Assembly: GCA_937877165.1 (NCBI GenBank)
Contig: CALEFO010000229.1
Location: forward strand, 1 to 19,623
DNA from: an uncultured Lachnospiraceae bacterium
GTDB taxonomy: Bacteria > Bacillota > Clostridia > Lachnospirales > Lachnospiraceae
Direction: 5' to 3'
Length of the DNA: 19,623 nucleotides
A program made the translations under genes and the position numbers. Numbering within the stretch: the first letter of the stretch is position 1; each line of letters opens with the position of its first letter. The notes under the pieces are model-generated. The model made no database searches, was not told the DNA's origin, and saw only the letters and a list, made by a program, of their open reading frames with translations. Of this stretch, positions 8,840 through 15,014 are shown in pieces.

Positions 8840-8869
8840 GGATCTTCAGTCCATATGCCCTGAAGATCC
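8840..8869 (-). terminator. Intrinsic terminator of the CAP-domain gene
   Basis: A perfect 10-bp stem (GGATCTTCAG with its complement) and a 10-nt loop, followed on the minus strand by six T residues. It starts about 20 nt after the CAP-gene stop at 8890. Confidence 0.9.
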
Positions 8870-8889
8870 CTCTGCAATCCGTTTCCAAA

Positions 8890-9459
8890 TCAATATCCGA
8901 ATTCCTGTGCCCAGTACCAGACGCCGCCTGACGTCTGATATGCCGCGATGCCAACCGTCGCAAACTCACCGTTCATGATGTTGGCCTTATGGGTGGGCGA
9001 TGCCATCCAGGCATTCACGACACTGTTCGCGTCGCTGTAATTGTATGCGAGATTCTCGCCGTACATCAGGTTGCTGTCCACGGTCCACCAGTCCGTTCCA
9101 TTCGGTCTCGTGTGGGAGAAGCTCTGCTCGCACTCCTGTGCGCGAACCTCAGCGTCCTTCTCCAGACCGTCACTCCAGATCAGTGCTGCCAGCCCCTGCG
9201 CCGCTCTCTGCTGGTTCACCAGCGCCAGTGCCGACTGCGCCATTGCCGCTCCCGCGGACGTGGATGCCTTTCCGGCAAGAGCAATCGCATTGTCGTCAAT
9301 GTAATGCTCATCGCCTTCCTCGGATTCCAGCCTGCTCGCCGCTGCGTCATCAATGGAAGCGGTATCCGCGGCCTGCTCCGCCTTGCCGCAGGCGGTCAGG
9401 ACCAGAAGCGATGCTGTTACCAGCGCCGTAATCATCGTTCTCATAATCTTCCTTCTCAT
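8890..9459 (-). CDS. CAP-domain (SCP/PR1-like) lipoprotein
   Basis: 189 residues. The start is ATG at 9459, eight bases after GAAAGGG; a longer frame from 9495 lacks a comparable site. Residues 1-24 form a lipoprotein signal (MRRK then a hydrophobic run) ending in the lipobox LTAC, so Cys24 should be lipidated and the protein anchored on the outer face of the membrane. A short flexible, acidic linker is followed by a CAP domain (about 75-189): ALVNQQRAAQGL, SFSHTRPNG, GENLAYNYSDANSVVNAWMASPTHKANIMN and WYWAQEFGY. The family fold and conserved His/Glu residues are present. Bacterial CAP proteins of this YkwD-like type are secreted or cell-wall associated, and their molecular function is mostly unknown. 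The gene stands alone, with its own promoter and terminator. Confidence 0.88.
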   Translation of the reverse strand: MRRKIMRTMITALVTASLLVLTACGKAEQAADTASIDDAAASRLESEEGDEHYIDDNAIALAGKASTSAGAAMAQSALALVNQQRAAQGLAALIWSDGLEKDAEVRAQECEQSFSHTRPNGTDWWTVDSNLMYGENLAYNYSDANSVVNAWMASPTHKANIMNGEFATVGIAAYQTSGGVWYWAQEFGY

Positions 9460-9639
9460 GACTGTCACCCTTTCTTCGTTATTCCAATCTTCCAATTCAG
9501 CTAATCCGGATTTCCAATGAATCTTCGTATTCCTGTGAAGCTTCCTATCTCCGAATCTTCATACCGACGGTCTTCACCGTCTGACTGCTTCAAAATGATT
9601 CCTGAATTTCTGACATTTTCTGTCTTTTCTTACAAACTC

Positions 9640-9667
9640 ATCTTAACACCCATTCGCTGAAAGTCAA
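9640..9667 (-). promoter_or_regulatory. Promoter of the CAP-domain gene
   Basis: TTGACT (9662-9667) and TAAGAT (9640-9645) are 16 bases apart on the minus strand, a good vegetative promoter. An AT-rich stretch directly upstream could act as an UP element. Confidence 0.7.
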
Positions 9668-9782
9668 TCAGTTTTCATTCGTATTTTTAAATATAATTTA
9701 CTATTATGATAGTTTTCGTCTTTTCCATTTTCAAATCAAATGCTGACCGGGCAGGAGGCAATAAACCAGCCGCCGGACATGC

Positions 9783-9823
9783 AAAAGACAGCAAGGAAGC
9801 TGCCACGCTCCCTGCTGTCTTTT
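9783..9823 (-). terminator. Intrinsic terminator of rho
   Basis: AAAAGACAGCA (9783-9793) pairs with its exact complement at 9813-9823, and AGGAAGC with GCTCCCT extends the stem with one mismatch. The minus-strand RNA ends in TCTTTT. It lies about 90 nt after the rho stop and would also work from the other side. Confidence 0.8.
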
Positions 9824-9911
9824 GAATATATCTGTTTCACATCTGACCGATTTCTACATGAACGGTGACTCATCAGGGGATCGATCACCTCCGCCTGTGA
9901 AATCCCTATTC

Positions 9912-11729
9912 TCAGAAGCTCCACATATGCTTCTTGACCATGCTGACGAATTCTCCGTTGGTCCTCGTCTTATAGAAGAGATCCAGCACACTGTCGGTTG
10001 CCTCTTCTCCGCGGGAGCCGATGAAGGCCTTGCGGATGGTTGCAACACATTCCTGCTCATCCGGCGTGAGGAGAAGATCGTCGCGGCGCGTGCCGGACTT
10101 CGCAAGGTCCACCGCAGGGAAAATCCTGCGCTCGGAGAGCTTGCGGTTCAGGATCATTTCCATGTTGCCGGTTCCCTTGAATTCCTCATAGACAACATCG
10201 TCCATCTTCGATCCGGTCTCGATCAGGGCCGTGGCGAGAATCGTAAGGGATCCGCCCTCCCGCATATTGCGGGCCGCACCGAAAAAGCGCTTCGGCATAT
10301 GCAGTGCCACGGGATCCAGACCGCCGGAAAGCGTTCTGCCGCTGGAGGGCTCTGTCAGGTTATAGGCTCTTGTCAGTCTCGTGATGGAATCCAGAAGAAT
10401 CATGACATCGCGGCGCCCTTCCACGAGGCGCTTCGCGCGCTCAATGGTCATCTCCGCCACTCTCTTGTGGTGCTCCGGCAGTTCATCGAAGGTCGAATAA
10501 ATGACCTCGACATTCGGGCCCTCCAGGGCCTCACGGATGTCCGTCACCTCCTCGGGGCGCTCATCAATCAGGAGGATGATGAGGTGGATGTCCGGATTAT
10601 TCGCCTTGACGGATTTCGCGACTTCCTTTACCAGCGTGGTCTTTCCTGCCTTCGGCGGGGATACGATCATACCGCGCTGTCCCTTGCCGACCGGGCACAT
10701 GAGATCCATCACACGCATGGCAATGGACGCGCCCGGCTTCTCCAGACGGATCCGGTCATCCGGGAAAATCGGAGTCATGTCCTCGAAATTAAACCGCCTC
10801 TTGGATTCCTCCGGGTCAACGCCATTGACCGATTTCACGAACAGAAGCGCCGAGAATTTCTCATTCTGGCTGCGAATGCGGATATTGCCCTCGATGATGT
10901 CTCCGGTCTTCAGGTTGAAACGCCGGATTTGGCTAGGTGCCACATAGACATCGTTGTCGCCCGGCATGTAATTGCTGGAACGGATGAAGCCGTAGCCGTC
11001 CGCCATCACCTCCAGAATGCCGTGTGCCATCTCACCGCTGTCCAGCTCATGATTCAGTTCGTTCTTATGGACAATCTGCTGATCCGGACGGATCAGACCG
11101 CGGCGAGCATAGCGTCCGGCAACCGCCTGGGACGGAACGGGCTCCGGTCTCGCTGGTGCTGCCTGAACAGGTGCTGCTGTTGCTGCCGGAACATTCTCCT
11201 GGTAGGAGCTTCGGGAAACCGCCGGAGCGCCCTCCTGCACCTTCGCGGGCTCTGCTGCAGGTGTGCCTTCCGGGTACGCCACTTCGGGAGCTTGCGAAGC
11301 AGCCGGTGCCGCCGATGCAGGCTGTCCTTTTCCGACTGCTTCCTGATCCGCTCCTGCTGCCGGAAGAGAATTCTTCCTGGGGCGTCCGGGCTTTCTCTTC
11401 TCCGGAGCGGCTTTCTCCCCGCCCGTTCCTTCTGCCTTCGCATTTCTCCTGCCGTCGGCAGCGGGTTCTCTCTTCTGCAGGGAGGGTCTGCGGCCTCTTC
11501 TCGCGGGGCCCTTGTGCTCTGCGGCATCCGCCGTCTGGCTTCCCTGTCTTCCTCTTACAGCCTCGCGCTCCCGCAGGACCTGCTCGTCCTCCGCATGGTC
11601 CAGCTCCAGAAGCTTGCCGACAATCTCTTCCTTCTTCATGCGGGCAGGAACACTAAGCCCCCGGCTCGCCGCAATCTCCTTGAGGTCCTTGACCTGCAGT
11701 GACTCATACATGTCTTTCGTCATTCTCAT
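9912..11729 (-). CDS. rho: Transcription termination factor Rho with N-terminal insertion
   Basis: 605-residue RNA-dependent ATPase/helicase that ends transcription at unstructured, C-rich RNA; typical members have about 420-430 residues. Residues about 8-45 form the Rho_N helical domain (LKEIAASRGL). Residues about 230-300 form the cold-shock-like RNA-binding domain (GILEVMADGYGFIR, GDNDVYVAPSQIRRF). The motor follows: Walker A SPPKAGKTTL (357-366), Walker B DVMILLD (441-447) and Q-loop LSGGLDP (467-473). Between the N domain and the RNA-binding domain sits an extra disordered stretch of about 170 residues rich in A, P, E, R and Q, with an AT-hook-like RKPGRPRK (112-119). The start is ATG 11729 with AAGGAA upstream; a second ATG lies two codons inside. 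A consensus promoter overlaps the sortase stop, and the leader is about 200 nt long. Confidence 0.97.
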   Translation of the reverse strand: MRMTKDMYESLQVKDLKEIAASRGLSVPARMKKEEIVGKLLELDHAEDEQVLREREAVRGRQGSQTADAAEHKGPARRGRRPSLQKREPAADGRRNAKAEGTGGEKAAPEKRKPGRPRKNSLPAAGADQEAVGKGQPASAAPAASQAPEVAYPEGTPAAEPAKVQEGAPAVSRSSYQENVPAATAAPVQAAPARPEPVPSQAVAGRYARRGLIRPDQQIVHKNELNHELDSGEMAHGILEVMADGYGFIRSSNYMPGDNDVYVAPSQIRRFNLKTGDIIEGNIRIRSQNEKFSALLFVKSVNGVDPEESKRRFNFEDMTPIFPDDRIRLEKPGASIAMRVMDLMCPVGKGQRGMIVSPPKAGKTTLVKEVAKSVKANNPDIHLIILLIDERPEEVTDIREALEGPNVEVIYSTFDELPEHHKRVAEMTIERAKRLVEGRRDVMILLDSITRLTRAYNLTEPSSGRTLSGGLDPVALHMPKRFFGAARNMREGGSLTILATALIETGSKMDDVVYEEFKGTGNMEMILNRKLSERRIFPAVDLAKSGTRRDDLLLTPDEQECVATIRKAFIGSRGEEATDSVLDLFYKTRTNGEFVSMVKKHMWSF

Positions 11730-11788
11730 CTGCTTCTTCCTTGTATGTAATTATTCATAGTGGTGCTATATAAGGGATATCGTCAATA

Positions 11789-11840
11789 AAAAGATGTCTG
11801 TCAAAAGATGTCTGTTATAAATATCTATTAAAAGGTGTCT
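11789..11840 (-). repeat. 14-bp tandem repeats in the rho leader
   Basis: AAAAGATGTCTGT occurs at 11789-11801 and again at 11803-11815 (plus-strand reading; period 14). A third, diverged copy, AAAAGGTGTCT, lies at 11830-11840, nearly two periods further on. They fall between the rho promoter and its ribosome-binding site, so they are transcribed. Confidence 0.75.
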
Positions 11841-11900
11841 TACTGTACAGATATGGCTGCAGTCCGTCTTCACTTCATGCAAGCTTCCGCCTGTGTCCCG

Positions 11901-11916
11901 ATTTCCGACAGGAAAT
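11901..11916 (-). promoter_or_regulatory. Hairpin at the 5' end of the rho leader
   Basis: ATTTCC and GGAAAT form a perfect 6-bp stem around a 4-nt loop, about 20 nt after the predicted transcription start. It may protect the 5' end or take part in Rho autoregulation; that role is inferred. Confidence 0.4.
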
Positions 11917-11942
11917 GCGGCGCAGCGGAATGGACTGAAATT

Positions 11943-11972
11943 ATTATAGTTCGCCGGAATTTGAAATGTCAA
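11943..11972 (-). promoter_or_regulatory. Consensus promoter of rho
   Basis: TTGACA (11967-11972) and TATAAT (11943-11948) are 18 bases apart; both boxes match consensus exactly. The -35 box contains the TGA stop codon of the upstream sortase gene (11969-11971). Confidence 0.88.
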
Positions 11973-13072
11973 TATTGCTTCGCCGTGCCCACCAGTGCGC
12001 CCTGCACGACGAAGTTGTTCACATGCCCGGTGGAATAGCAGGTGGACAGTGTCAGAAGATCCGGACGGCTCTCCCAGTCGATCCCGTCATTCTCCGGCTG
12101 ATAGACGGAGTGTTTTCCGGCATCCGCCACATACGCATCGTATCCGTCGTCTCCTGTGAAGTCATCGTAAACATCATCCCGCACCGGAATCGTATAATAA
12201 GCAAAAATCCGATACACCAGCACCTGATCCTTCTGATAAATATAGATGAAGGGATCCTGATCACACAGAGCGTCGTCCTGCAGGAAGCGCTTCAGGCTCC
12301 CGAACATCGTCTGATTCTTCATATTGTGCCCGAAAACGAAGGTATTGCGGTCCGAGAAATCCGGCTTCGCCACCGTATCCAGGAAAATGCATCCCGAGGC
12401 ATTGTTCGTTCCCTCAAAGGTGGTGTGCAGATATTTATCGTTATTCTCCGCCTGCGCGATGGGATATTTCAGATCCAGCACCGGCAGGTAAATCACGCCG
12501 ACAAACTCCGGATTGGTCTTCTGAAGGGCGTCATAATCAATAAGGAGCTTCGGATAATCCACCTGTGGCTCGTCCCCGGCGTCATCCGCCTCTTCCGCCT
12601 CTTCGGTGCCTTCCTCCCCGGAATCCGCTTCCCCAGACTCCGTGAGCACCTCGATGTAGCTGTCCAGTTTCTTGTATTCCTCCTTCGCCTGCCGATAGGT
12701 CAGGAACTCCTTCATGAAATTTCCGAAGGAGAACACGAAAATTGCGATCAGAGCAGAAGGGATGATCCATCCGAAGCGCCGCTTTTTCCCGCCGCCCGTC
12801 CGGTTCCCGGCAGTTTCCTGATCCGGGGCATCCGGACCGCTCTGCTCAGGGGAAGCTCCTTCCCCGGTTTCATCCTGTTCCACGGAATTCCGGTCTTCGG
12901 CTCCGCCTTGTTCAAAACAGTTCCCGGTTCCGGCTCCGCCTTGTTCAAAAGAATTCTGATCTGCCGCACCTGCTGCCGCAAGCTCTTCCTCGCCGTAGGG
13001 CTGAAATGCTCCCTTTTGTTCTTCCTCGGTATAAGACATCGGCTCCTGAAGCTTTTTCTCCTCGTCCTTCAT
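11969..13072 (-). CDS. Class B sortase with 11-residue repeats and no evident catalytic Arg
   Basis: 367-residue membrane-bound transpeptidase of the sortase B family, which cleaves sorting signals and joins proteins to cell-wall or pilus acceptors. Residues 1-98 are a cytoplasmic, acidic tail with four 11-residue repeats (40-83). A single TM helix spans about 99-118, followed by an acidic linker (146-170) and the catalytic domain (about 171-367). Catalytic His249 (FVFGHNMKNQTMFG) and Cys345 (LLTLSTC) are clear. The Arg normally about eight residues after Cys is Asn353 here (STGHVNNFVVQGAL), and no other Arg follows. The start is ATG 13072 with AGGAAAGGA upstream. Upstream are CPBP and HAD genes on the same strand. 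The adhesin in this window is a possible but unproven substrate. Class B assignment is firm; activity is uncertain. Confidence 0.9.
   Translation of the reverse strand: MKDEEKKLQEPMSYTEEEQKGAFQPYGEEELAAAGAADQNSFEQGGAGTGNCFEQGGAEDRNSVEQDETGEGASPEQSGPDAPDQETAGNRTGGGKKRRFGWIIPSALIAIFVFSFGNFMKEFLTYRQAKEEYKKLDSYIEVLTESGEADSGEEGTEEAEEADDAGDEPQVDYPKLLIDYDALQKTNPEFVGVIYLPVLDLKYPIAQAENNDKYLHTTFEGTNNASGCIFLDTVAKPDFSDRNTFVFGHNMKNQTMFGSLKRFLQDDALCDQDPFIYIYQKDQVLVYRIFAYYTIPVRDDVYDDFTGDDGYDAYVADAGKHSVYQPENDGIDWESRPDLLTLSTCYSTGHVNNFVVQGALVGTAKQY
12824..12955 (-). repeat. Four 11-codon tandem repeats in the sortase tail
   Basis: Residues 40-83 read as NSFEQGGAGTG, NCFEQGGAEDR, NSVEQDETGEG, ASPEQSGPDAP, all sharing EQ at positions 4-5. 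At DNA level, GGCTCCGCCTTGTTCAAAA recurs exactly 33 bases apart (12900 and 12933), so part of the array is a recent duplication. Confidence 0.85.
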
Positions 13073-13193
13073 TTCATTTTCCTTTCCTGACGCAGCCCGC
13101 CTGTGGCAATCATCCCAAAATCCGTCCGGGATGCCTCAACTGTCAGCATTCTGCACCGCCTGCTCCTGTCTGTTTGCAAATTTTTCTGAACAC

Positions 13194-13994
13194 TCAGTCT
13201 CTTTTTCTTTGAAAAAGAACATAGCCTCCGCAGCACGCAGCGATTCCGAGCGCCGCCGCCATCCAGGCAGCCCCGTTTTCCGTCTCATACACGCCGGTCC
13301 GTGCGAGGATCAGCGTCATGACATTCACAGCTCCATGCAGCACGGCCACAGCCGCAAGATTCCTTCCAAGAGCCAGGAACAGACAGAATGCAAAGCCCAT
13401 AATCGCCGCATACAGTCCCTGCACCGCATTTCCGTGATAGAGCCCGAACAAAAGAGAGGACAGGCCAGCCGCCAGGAGAAAGGACTTTTTCTCTTCATAC
13501 CTCTCCCGGCACACCCGAAAGATCCGGTGAAACGTCACCCCGCGGAAAATCACTTCCTCTGCAAGCGGCCCGAGAACGCCGTAGACCAGAATCCCGAGCG
13601 GCAGGGACACCTGCCGTGTCCGGTCGCTGGCCGCTGCCGCGGACGAATCCGCTGCCACTGCCCCGCTCCTCATCAGAAAAAGGTTCAGGAACACCGACAG
13701 CGCAAGGATTCCTCCCGCCGCGGCAAGGATCCGGTCTGTTCTTCCCGAAAGCTTCCCGGTGAATCTCACTTCTCCATACGTCATCCGAAGGACCAGCGCA
13801 AAGGCCGCCGTCATGGCGACCGCCGCCGTCATCGCCGACACATCCGCCGCATGGACCGAAAGCCAGGCGAGCAGCGGTGCGCCGCCTCCCTGCGCGTACC
13901 GCTGCACGCCCAGCTGCAGGATCGACGCCAGAATCTGATACACCACGGCAAATACTGCCATCGGCAGAACCGCCCGGGCTGTTTTCTCTCCCAT
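13194..13994 (-). CDS. CPBP-family intramembrane protease (CAAX/Abi type)
   Basis: 266-residue polytopic membrane protein with the CPBP (PF02517) signature: EEVIFRG (motif 1, Glu-Glu and Arg), FGLYHGN (motif 2, His) and HGAVN (motif 3, His and Asn), which together form the glutamate-type active site of Rce1-like intramembrane proteases. Several hydrophobic helices surround them, with a poorly conserved N-terminal half. In bacteria such proteins serve in bacteriocin self-immunity, signal or lipoprotein processing, or membrane stress; the substrate here is unknown. I chose ATG 13994 with AAAGG upstream. The longer frame from GTG 14027 would run through a perfect hairpin. It lies 121 nt upstream of the sortase gene without a clear terminator between them, so co-transcription is likely. 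Confidence 0.85.
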   Translation of the reverse strand: MGEKTARAVLPMAVFAVVYQILASILQLGVQRYAQGGGAPLLAWLSVHAADVSAMTAAVAMTAAFALVLRMTYGEVRFTGKLSGRTDRILAAAGGILALSVFLNLFLMRSGAVAADSSAAAASDRTRQVSLPLGILVYGVLGPLAEEVIFRGVTFHRIFRVCRERYEEKKSFLLAAGLSSLLFGLYHGNAVQGLYAAIMGFAFCLFLALGRNLAAVAVLHGAVNVMTLILARTGVYETENGAAWMAAALGIAACCGGYVLFQRKRD

Positions 13995-14006
13995 TGTTAC
14001 CTTTCT

Positions 14007-14027
14007 GTGCCGCGTTTTTTGCGGCAC
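14007..14027 (-). promoter_or_regulatory. Hairpin just upstream of the CPBP gene
   Basis: GTGCCGC pairs with GCGGCAC over 7 bp, with a 7-nt A-rich loop on the minus strand. It ends a few bases before the ribosome-binding site of the CPBP gene. There is no U-tract. It may set mRNA stability between the HAD and CPBP cistrons. Confidence 0.45.
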
Positions 14028-14032
14028 CCCGA

Positions 14033-14059
14033 GGAGAAATGCCCGAATGGGCTTTCTCC
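14033..14059 (-). terminator. Hairpin between HAD and CPBP genes
   Basis: GGAGAAA/TTTCTCC and GCCC/GGGC stack into an 11-bp stem with one bulged base and loop GAAT (plus-strand reading). It follows the HAD stop by about 30 nt but lacks a U-run, so it is at most a weak terminator or an mRNA-processing structure. Confidence 0.4.
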
Positions 14060-14089
14060 GATGGGATCATCGAAATTGTTGCTGCCCTG

Positions 14090-14929
14090 TCACTGCAGCA
14101 GAATTTCCCCGAGTTCCTCTGCATTCGCCGCAATGAAATCCGCGCCTGCCTCTTCCAGCTCTCTCCGGCTCCCATAGCCGTAGGTGACGCCCACAGCAGT
14201 CACACGGTTGGCCTTCGCTCCTCTCATATCGAAGGAGCGGTCGCCGACCATGGCGCAGCGGCGTTTCATTTCGTCAGCCCTTACGGCGGCTTCCTTTTCC
14301 GCCACAAGGGTCCCATACTTATACCTCGCTGAGGCAAAATCCGCGAAGGCGGTTTTGCCGAATGCGGCAGCCGGTGCGTCAGCACCGATGCTGCTGTTTG
14401 AAAGTGACATTTCGATGTCACTTTCAAACCTCGCGCCTTCCGGGATTCCGAGGCCCTGCAGGGCCTTTTGTACCATCCGGAGCTTGTTGTCCGCTCCCAT
14501 TTTGTTGTCCAGCTCTTCCTCCATCCGGGAACCCACGATCACATTGAAATCCCCTTCAATTCCGAAATGCTCCAGGACCTTATGCACCATCGGCTCCGGC
14601 TTGGAGGATGCGATGGCAAGTCGGACTCCCGCCTTGTGAAGTCTTGAAAGGAGCTCCCGTACCCCAGGGTACAACCGGTTCTCATAGACGCCGCTGGTGT
14701 CATACCTCTCACGGAAATAGTGGATGGCCTGCGCGCTCTCTTCCTCATTCATTCCGTATCTTTCGCGGAAGGACAGATTCAGCGGCGGTCCCACGAACGG
14801 CTCCAGCTTCCCAAGGTCCTGCTCCTCGATGCCCATCCGGTGCAATGCGTACTGCACCGATCTCGTGATGCCGGGCCCCGACTCCGTCAGCGTGCCGTCC
14901 AGATCAAATAAAATGCTCTCAAAGCTCAT
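14090..14929 (-). CDS. HAD-superfamily phosphatase (phosphoglycolate phosphatase-like) with 58-residue insert
   Basis: 279-residue haloacid-dehalogenase hydrolase of the PGP/Gph-like subfamily, expected to remove phosphate from small phospho-metabolites. Motif I is FDLDGT (nucleophile Asp9, acid/base Asp11), motif II is ASSK (108-110), the motif III region is the Lys in GADNKLRM, and motif IV is GDRSFD (229-234). A helical cap lies at about 15-85. The start is ATG 14929, preceded by GGAGAG seven bases upstream; the ATG at 14959 lies in the promoter. Family members have about 215-220 residues. The excess is accounted for by residues 167-224, placed just before motif IV and encoded by a highly palindromic element. 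Frame and catalytic motifs are preserved, so the enzyme may still work. It has its own -10 box behind the thiT terminator. Confidence 0.88.
   Translation of the reverse strand: MSFESILFDLDGTLTESGPGITRSVQYALHRMGIEEQDLGKLEPFVGPPLNLSFRERYGMNEEESAQAIHYFRERYDTSGVYENRLYPGVRELLSRLHKAGVRLAIASSKPEPMVHKVLEHFGIEGDFNVIVGSRMEEELDNKMGADNKLRMVQKALQGLGIPEGARFESDIEMSLSNSSIGADAPAAAFGKTAFADFASARYKYGTLVAEKEAAVRADEMKRRCAMVGDRSFDMRGAKANRVTAVGVTYGYGSRRELEEAGADFIAANAEELGEILLQ
14258..14431 (-). repeat. In-frame palindromic element inserted in the HAD gene
   Basis: 174 bases (58 codons) that interrupt an otherwise normal HAD protein between GIPEGA and CAMVGDR. The element begins with a perfect 14-bp palindrome (arms 14397-14410 and 14415-14428; TTCG loop on plus, CGAA on minus). 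Then come a second perfect hairpin (14372-14377 with 14382-14387) and a weaker nested one (14341-14344 with 14365-14368). Because of the palindrome, both strands encode FESDI.MSLSN. The encoded peptide is low in hydrophobic core residues and looks unrelated to HAD enzymes. It resembles in-frame palindromic elements such as those of Rickettsia in behaviour, not in sequence. The exact borders are inferred from the missing piece of the HAD fold. Confidence 0.7.
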
Positions 14930-14957
14930 ATACAAACTCTCCAGGTTTATTGGTAAC

Positions 14958-14963
14958 ATTATA
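14958..14963 (-). promoter_or_regulatory. -10 box of the HAD gene
   Basis: A perfect TATAAT lies directly behind the thiT terminator on the minus strand, about 30 nt before the HAD ATG. The -35 position falls inside the terminator stem and does not match consensus, so the promoter may be weak. Confidence 0.5.
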
Positions 14964-14965
14964 TC

Positions 14966-14999
14966 AAAAAGCCTGCTTCCGTTTTCGGAAGCAGGCTTT
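14966..14999 (-). terminator. Intrinsic terminator of thiT
   Basis: A perfect 14-bp stem (AAAGCCTGCTTCCG and its complement) with a 4-nt loop, followed by T residues on the minus strand (GGCTTTTTGA). It starts about 16 nt after the thiT stop. Confidence 0.93.
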
Positions 15000-15014
15000 C
15001 ATTCCGTCAGCTAC

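Larger units (their letters stand above)
9460..9911. other. Intergenic region between CAP gene and rho
   Basis: No gene seen. It contains the CAP promoter (9640-9667), a leader of about 175 nt with a 6-bp GACGGT/ACCGTC hairpin (9566-9581) and three GAAGATT direct repeats on the minus strand, an AT-rich block (about 9660-9735), and the rho terminator (9783-9823). Confidence 0.6.

Noticed and set aside
8615..8863. 82-codon plus-strand frame between CAP and transposase genes
   Set aside because: It runs through the transposase leader and into the CAP terminator; no ribosome-binding site or family resemblance.
9822..11702. 626-codon plus-strand frame antisense to rho
   Set aside because: The minus strand encodes a complete Rho with all motifs. 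The plus frame starts within the rho terminator and its translation has the character of an antisense artefact.
13995..14027. GTG start extending the CPBP protease by 11 residues
   Set aside because: The extension consists of a perfect hairpin and lacks a ribosome-binding site, whereas ATG 13994 has one.
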